Shown piece by piece: positions 60,551 to 64,000 of a stretch of 64,000 nucleotides of DNA (the stretch's first letter is position 1; each line of letters opens with the position of its first letter). Under the pieces are notes generated by a model. It saw only the letters and a program-made list of their open reading frames with translations. It made no database searches and had not been told where the DNA came from. The position numbers were made by a program, and so were the translations under genes. The DNA is from Pseudomonadota bacterium (lineage in GTDB: Bacteria > Pseudomonadota > Gammaproteobacteria > Xanthomonadales > Rhodanobacteraceae). The DNA lies in contig JAKQJM010000057.1 in assembly GCA_029561145.1 (NCBI GenBank), positions 155,707 to 219,706 on the forward strand. The letters run 5' to 3'.

Positions 60551-61500
60551 ACCGGAGATGCCTGTCGAGAGGCGGCGCTGGCATTTGACCAGTAGGGAGC
60601 CGGTCCCAGCTCGGCACTCATGCCGTCCGCGCCAACGAGAAGTGCCCGCACTTCCGCCAGATCCGCCTCCAGTTCGAGCGCGGCCACGACATTCCCGGCA
60701 TGGTCGACGAGTGCGTCCAGGAGTTGCGCATCAAGGTCGGTGTAGATGCGTTCGTTCTCGTCGGTATCCGCGTAGATGACGCCCAGCGCCCTGCCGTCAT
60801 GCACCAGTGGAAGCGCGACGAGGGCGCGAATACCCGCATCGAGCACGCTCGCCTGTTGCTGCAACCAGGCCTGGTCGCGCTGGTCGCTCAGGAAGACCGG
60901 GCGTTGCGCGCTGATCGCCCGATTGACCGCACCGCGGCTTCCCGAGAAGGCTTGCCCGGCCAACTCGTCCGGGTCGATGGCGTGGCAGGCGCGTACCCGC
61001 CAGTCGCCGTTTCGATCAGTGCAGAGCAGGAAGCCACGCTTCGCTCCAGCGACATCAACGATGCCGCTCAGCAGGTCGACGATGAGCCGTTGCGCTTCGG
61101 TGCCGTGGCGCAGGCGCGTGTTCCAGATCATCGATGAATGACGGCGACGTTCAACGTCCGCATCGCGAACCCGTTCCGAACGCGGATCGACGAATTCGAA
61201 TCGCACATAGACATCACCGATCGCGAACCACATGCTGCTGAGCAGCGGTTGAAGTCCACCGAGTGTGCGTCCGTCGATACGCGTGCCGTTCTTCGAAGCC
61301 AGGTCCTCGGCACTCCAGTGATCCCGATCGTCGCGCCGCAAGCGCAGATGCTTGCGCGAAACCGAGTGATGGGGGATGACCACATCGCACTGCGGATCCC
61401 GCCCGAGGATGACTTGGGATGCGGTGCCCAGTTCGCGGACGTGGACCGCTTCGTCCGGAACATGGATGCTGAGCCGGACCGTCACGGGCGTCGCACTCAC
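60547..61500 (-). CDS. FHA-GAF signalling protein
   Basis: 317 aa. N-terminal FHA domain (LGRDPQCDVVIPHHSVSRKHLRL; EDLASKNGTRIDG), which binds phosphothreonine. A linker then leads to a GAF domain (about residues 140-275; GFLLCTDRNGDWRVRACHAI, GIRALVALPLVHDGRALGVIYAD). It would recognise phosphorylated kinase and sense a small molecule. No output domain is present, so it is an adaptor in the relay. Overlaps both neighbours by ATGA. Confidence 0.9.
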   Translation of the reverse strand: MSATPVTVRLSIHVPDEAVHVRELGTASQVILGRDPQCDVVIPHHSVSRKHLRLRRDDRDHWSAEDLASKNGTRIDGRTLGGLQPLLSSMWFAIGDVYVRFEFVDPRSERVRDADVERRRHSSMIWNTRLRHGTEAQRLIVDLLSGIVDVAGAKRGFLLCTDRNGDWRVRACHAIDPDELAGQAFSGSRGAVNRAISAQRPVFLSDQRDQAWLQQQASVLDAGIRALVALPLVHDGRALGVIYADTDENERIYTDLDAQLLDALVDHAGNVVAALELEADLAEVRALLVGADGMSAELGPAPYWSNASAASRQASPV

Positions 61501-62396
61501 GGATCGCCGTTGAGGCGACCCAGAAGAAACTTCATGTGGTTGGATCGGGCAACGATATCGCCTTCGAGGTTGACCAGGTCGCGTGCACTGCGCCAGCGAT
61601 TTGGCAGGGCCGGTCCACCGAGGATGCCGCTGTGTTCGGTCAGGTCATCGAGACCTGCGATGGCTGCGCTGAAGTTGCCGGCCTCGAAGGCGGACCGGCT
61701 GACGTGGTGATCGGTGCCCAGCGTCGCGCGCGCGGTCGGGCCGACCGCTGCATCGTTGATCACGCTGGCGAGGCCTGCGAATGCCGCGATCAACTCGCTG
61801 GTGTAGTTCTGCGCCTGATCGCGCACCAGCACGAACTCGGAAAACGTTCCCCCACACCCTCGCGCGCGCACGCTGCCGGCGTCGACCACGTTGGTGATGT
61901 CCTCGAATGCGCCGCCGACCGGCGCCTTCATCAACCGATAGGGTGAGGCCGGATTGAAGACCAGGTTGGTCGCATCGAATTCGGCGTCGTACTCGTCCTC
62001 GAAGACGAGTCCGCAGCCGCTTGGTGGCTCGATGATCACGCGCAACGGCAGTGCCGGATCAACACCCTGGTTGACCGGATCCGGCAAGCGGCTCCTTACA
62101 TTGGCGATCGCCGTGGCATCGAGCACCGATACGCTGAAGCCGACGCAGGGCACCGTGAGATTCTGCAAGTCACCCGGATTGGCCGGATCGTCGTGGAATT
62201 CCAGGTCGAAGCTCATTTCGAAATCCGCCCCGCCATTCGGGTCCGGCAGGCAGATGTCGGCCTTGAACTTGCGTCCGTCGACGATGCTCGTGGTGATGTT
62301 GCAGGCGCCGCCGGCACGGGCATGTGTGCCGGCAACCAGCGCGGACAGGAGGCCCAGCGACACCGCGGCAAACAGCATGGCACGTAGTTTCAGCAT
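61497..62396 (-). CDS. exported hypothetical protein, first gene of the relay operon
   Basis: 299 aa with a signal peptide (LRAMLFAAVSLGLLSALVAG) cleaved near ARA-GG. Mature part beta-rich with several Cys (GACNITTSIVDGRKFKADIC), then a helical C-terminal half (QNYTSELIAAFAGLASVIND). No family recognised. Being first in an operon of FHA, kinase, histidine kinase and regulator genes, it may be the external sensor or ligand. It has no shared tail. Confidence 0.7.
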   Translation of the reverse strand: MLKLRAMLFAAVSLGLLSALVAGTHARAGGACNITTSIVDGRKFKADICLPDPNGGADFEMSFDLEFHDDPANPGDLQNLTVPCVGFSVSVLDATAIANVRSRLPDPVNQGVDPALPLRVIIEPPSGCGLVFEDEYDAEFDATNLVFNPASPYRLMKAPVGGAFEDITNVVDAGSVRARGCGGTFSEFVLVRDQAQNYTSELIAAFAGLASVINDAAVGPTARATLGTDHHVSRSAFEAGNFSAAIAGLDDLTEHSGILGGPALPNRWRSARDLVNLEGDIVARSNHMKFLLGRLNGDP

Positions 62397-62816
62397 GGAA
62401 CCCTCGAACCCGGCGCGATCATCTTAAACACGATGGCAACCCAAATCGAGCAACATCCGGCGGTCGATCGAAATCGCTGGTTTCCGGGTCAATTTGTCTC
62501 GGGGATGCCGGCGAGTCAATCCGGGCAAACACCCAGCGCGCAGCGTTTGCCCATCGCGGTGTTCAGGAACGGGCGGGTCCCTGCGCAGGCTTGCATCGAC
62601 CGCGCGAAACGATTTCACGGCGGACATCGCGCGCACGGCAAGCGAAATCCCCCGGCAGCACGAACCATCTGCGCCGCGCTCGAGGCTGACGCGGGATCGG
62701 CTGGGCAATCAATCCCGTGGGCACTGGGTGAAACCCCTCATGGCAGGCAGCCGCTGCGGAATCTATCGTGGCTTCGTCGCAACTGGCGGCGTCTCCCCGA
62801 CTCTCCGGAGTATTCC
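62397..62816. other. 420-bp divergent intergenic region
   Basis: Between the exported protein of the relay operon (minus) and the repeat protein (plus). Short open frames on both strands have no domain. Probably holds both promoters; none is clear. Confidence 0.4.
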
Positions 62817-64000
62817 ATGAGGACAATTTCCCCCCTGCACCGCGCTGCGCTGGTACTGGCCCTTTTTGGTTCGCTGGCTGGCGAAGCGGGTGCCATCACG
62901 CTTACGCGCGAATTCACCGGTTCCTGGTATGACCCCGCGCACTCCGGACACGGTTTCAATTTTGAAGTGGTCGGCTCGGGCGCAAACAAGATCATGCTGG
63001 GTTACTGGTACACCTACGACGCAGCGGGCAAGCCGACCTGGGTGATCGGCACCGGACCAGTCACCGGCAATTCCGCGCAGTTGACCGCGTGGACCAACAG
63101 CGGCGGTGCGTTCGGCAACAGCTTCGATCCGCACAATGTGCAGACCATTCCCTGGGGGACGCTGACGGTCAGCTTCAGCAGTTGCAACCAGGGCACCCTG
63201 CAGTTCAATCCGGGCAATCCTGCGCTTGCCAGCGGCAGCATGCCGATCTCGCGCCTCACCATGCTCTACAACAGCAGTTGCACCGGCGGTATTTCGGGCG
63301 ACACCAACGCGACGTCGTTGAGCGGAGAGATTGTCCAGTTCATGGACAACACCGGCCTCGTCCCGGCCGCCCAGGGCAAGATGAAGTTCGACGAGACCGT
63401 CGCGCGCAGCGAATTCAGCGTGGAAGCCGAGGATCTGCCGGCGGGCGCCTACACGCTGTTCGTCGACAATGTGGCGCGCGGCACGATCAACGTCGTATCG
63501 GAAATCGGCGGGACCAATGGCGAGCTCGAATTCCGCAGCCCGGTCGAGCCGGGCAAGGTTCTGCTCGACTTCGATCCGCGCGGGAAATTCGTCAAGATCG
63601 TCCGCGGCAGCAGCGTATTTCTCAGCGCGACGCTGGGCACCACCGGCACGTCGACGCCTCCGGGCGGGACGGGTTCCGGATCGCCTCCATTCGGCAATGC
63701 CGAATACCGCTTGAGCGTCGAGCCCAGCGGCAACAACGGTCCGGAGCTGAAGGCCAGGCTGGAACAGCGCGCGAATCGTGTCGACTTCAATGTCGAACTC
63801 GAAGACCTGCCGGTCGGCAACTACGGATTGGTCATCGGCGGCGTCGATCACGGGAGCATCAGTGTGCGCGCAGTCGCCGGAGGAACCGAAGGCGAGATCG
63901 AATTCCGCAATCCACCGGAGCCTGGACACGCCCGGCTCGATTTCGATCCGCGCGGTCAGCACATCGATATCACTTCAGGCGGAAGCGTGGTGATCTCCGG
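62817..64000 (+). CDS. exported repeat protein, truncated by the window end
   Basis: At least 394 aa; the frame is open to base 64000. Signal peptide (RAALVLALFGSLAGEAGA). The first domain has the signature FTGSWYDPAHSGHGFNFEVV and YWYTYDAAGKPTWVIGTGPV, common in exported proteins of this order. It is followed by two related repeats, about 90-100 residues each: SVEAEDLPAGAYTLFVDNVA...LDFDPRGKFV and NVELEDLPVGNYGLVIGGVD...LDFDPRGQHI, joined by a Gly/Ser/Thr linker. The 3' end, and any shared tail, lie outside the window. Confidence 0.8.
   Translation, partial: MRTISPLHRAALVLALFGSLAGEAGAITLTREFTGSWYDPAHSGHGFNFEVVGSGANKIMLGYWYTYDAAGKPTWVIGTGPVTGNSAQLTAWTNSGGAFGNSFDPHNVQTIPWGTLTVSFSSCNQGTLQFNPGNPALASGSMPISRLTMLYNSSCTGGISGDTNATSLSGEIVQFMDNTGLVPAAQGKMKFDETVARSEFSVEAEDLPAGAYTLFVDNVARGTINVVSEIGGTNGELEFRSPVEPGKVLLDFDPRGKFVKIVRGSSVFLSATLGTTGTSTPPGGTGSGSPPFGNAEYRLSVEPSGNNGPELKARLEQRANRVDFNVELEDLPVGNYGLVIGGVDHGSISVRAVAGGTEGEIEFRNPPEPGHARLDFDPRGQHIDITSGGSVVIS

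Noticed and set aside
1-64000. CRISPR array
   Set aside because: No series of regularly spaced direct repeats was seen; tandem repeats are limited to the met boxes and the 9-bp unit near 38553.

Overview
This window is high-GC, densely packed bacterial chromosome. It reads as a gammaproteobacterium of the Lysobacterales (Xanthomonadales), probably Rhodanobacteraceae and Dokdonella-like. The reasons are a MetJ-type methionine repressor, a long FadE-type acyl-CoA dehydrogenase, GTP-dependent PEP carboxykinase, LemA/M48 and DUF898/M48 pairs, several ECF sigma and Ser/Thr-kinase systems, and many exported proteins that share one short C-terminal tail. No integrase, IS element, CRISPR array, tRNA or rRNA was seen. 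The genus is inference; the gene calls rest on visible motifs.

Layout. 1-2.9 kb: NtrY-like sensor kinase, then an SPFH (stomatin-like) and NfeD pair. 3.0-4.6 kb: gcvT and gcvH with a strong terminator. 5.0-5.7 kb: a tandem met-box array followed by an unusual metJ whose C-terminus is replaced by a histone-H1-like Lys/Ala tail. 5.8-7.8 kb: a long nested palindrome and a 21-bp palindrome upstream of an exported GH44 glycosidase. 7.8-8.9 kb (minus): DUF883/YqjE-type envelope operon. 9.5-12.6 kb: TonB-like protein, GPP34 protein and a serine hydrolase. 12.7-15.3 kb: lemA and an M48 protease with an extra TerB-like tail. 15.4-20.8 kb: two ECF sigma/anti-sigma sets around prfC, one carrying a DUF4097 protein. 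20.9-28.3 kb: pckG, a TetR regulator divergent from a hydrolase, fadE, a DUF4442 thioesterase-like gene, and fghA.

28.5-40.4 kb: an ATP/ADP-translocase-like carrier, a MOSC protein, two divergent beta-helix exoproteins, a Ser/Thr kinase overlapping its ECF sigma gene, and a GMC oxidoreductase. A 25-codon remnant of a second MOSC 3' end lies at 38581-38655. The 7.9-kb block between the two MOSC ends looks like inserted accessory DNA. 40.4-43.7 kb: a copper module (cueR, copA, copZ) with two CueR-type promoters. 43.9-50 kb: DUF898/M48, etfA/etfB, an ATP-grasp protein, and an aminotransferase/sulfotransferase pair. 51-55.7 kb: another ECF operon, a GST-like gene, a Tat-exported intradiol-dioxygenase-like protein and an FG-GAP protein. 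55.8-62.4 kb (minus): five signalling genes in which every junction is a 4-bp ATGA overlap (exported protein, FHA-GAF, Ser/Thr kinase-TPR, histidine kinase, LuxR-type regulator). The window ends inside an exported repeat protein.

The most unusual signals are: (i) the shared tail D-x-[ILV]-[FY]-x-x-[GDS]-F-[DE] at the C-termini of five unrelated exported proteins, plus a looser version in an anti-sigma-like protein; (ii) the MetJ/H1-tail fusion with its own met boxes; (iii) the MOSC-end bracketed block; (iv) an ECF sigma lacking the acidic region-2.2 motif beside a kinase; and (v) the fully overlapping kinase relay operon.
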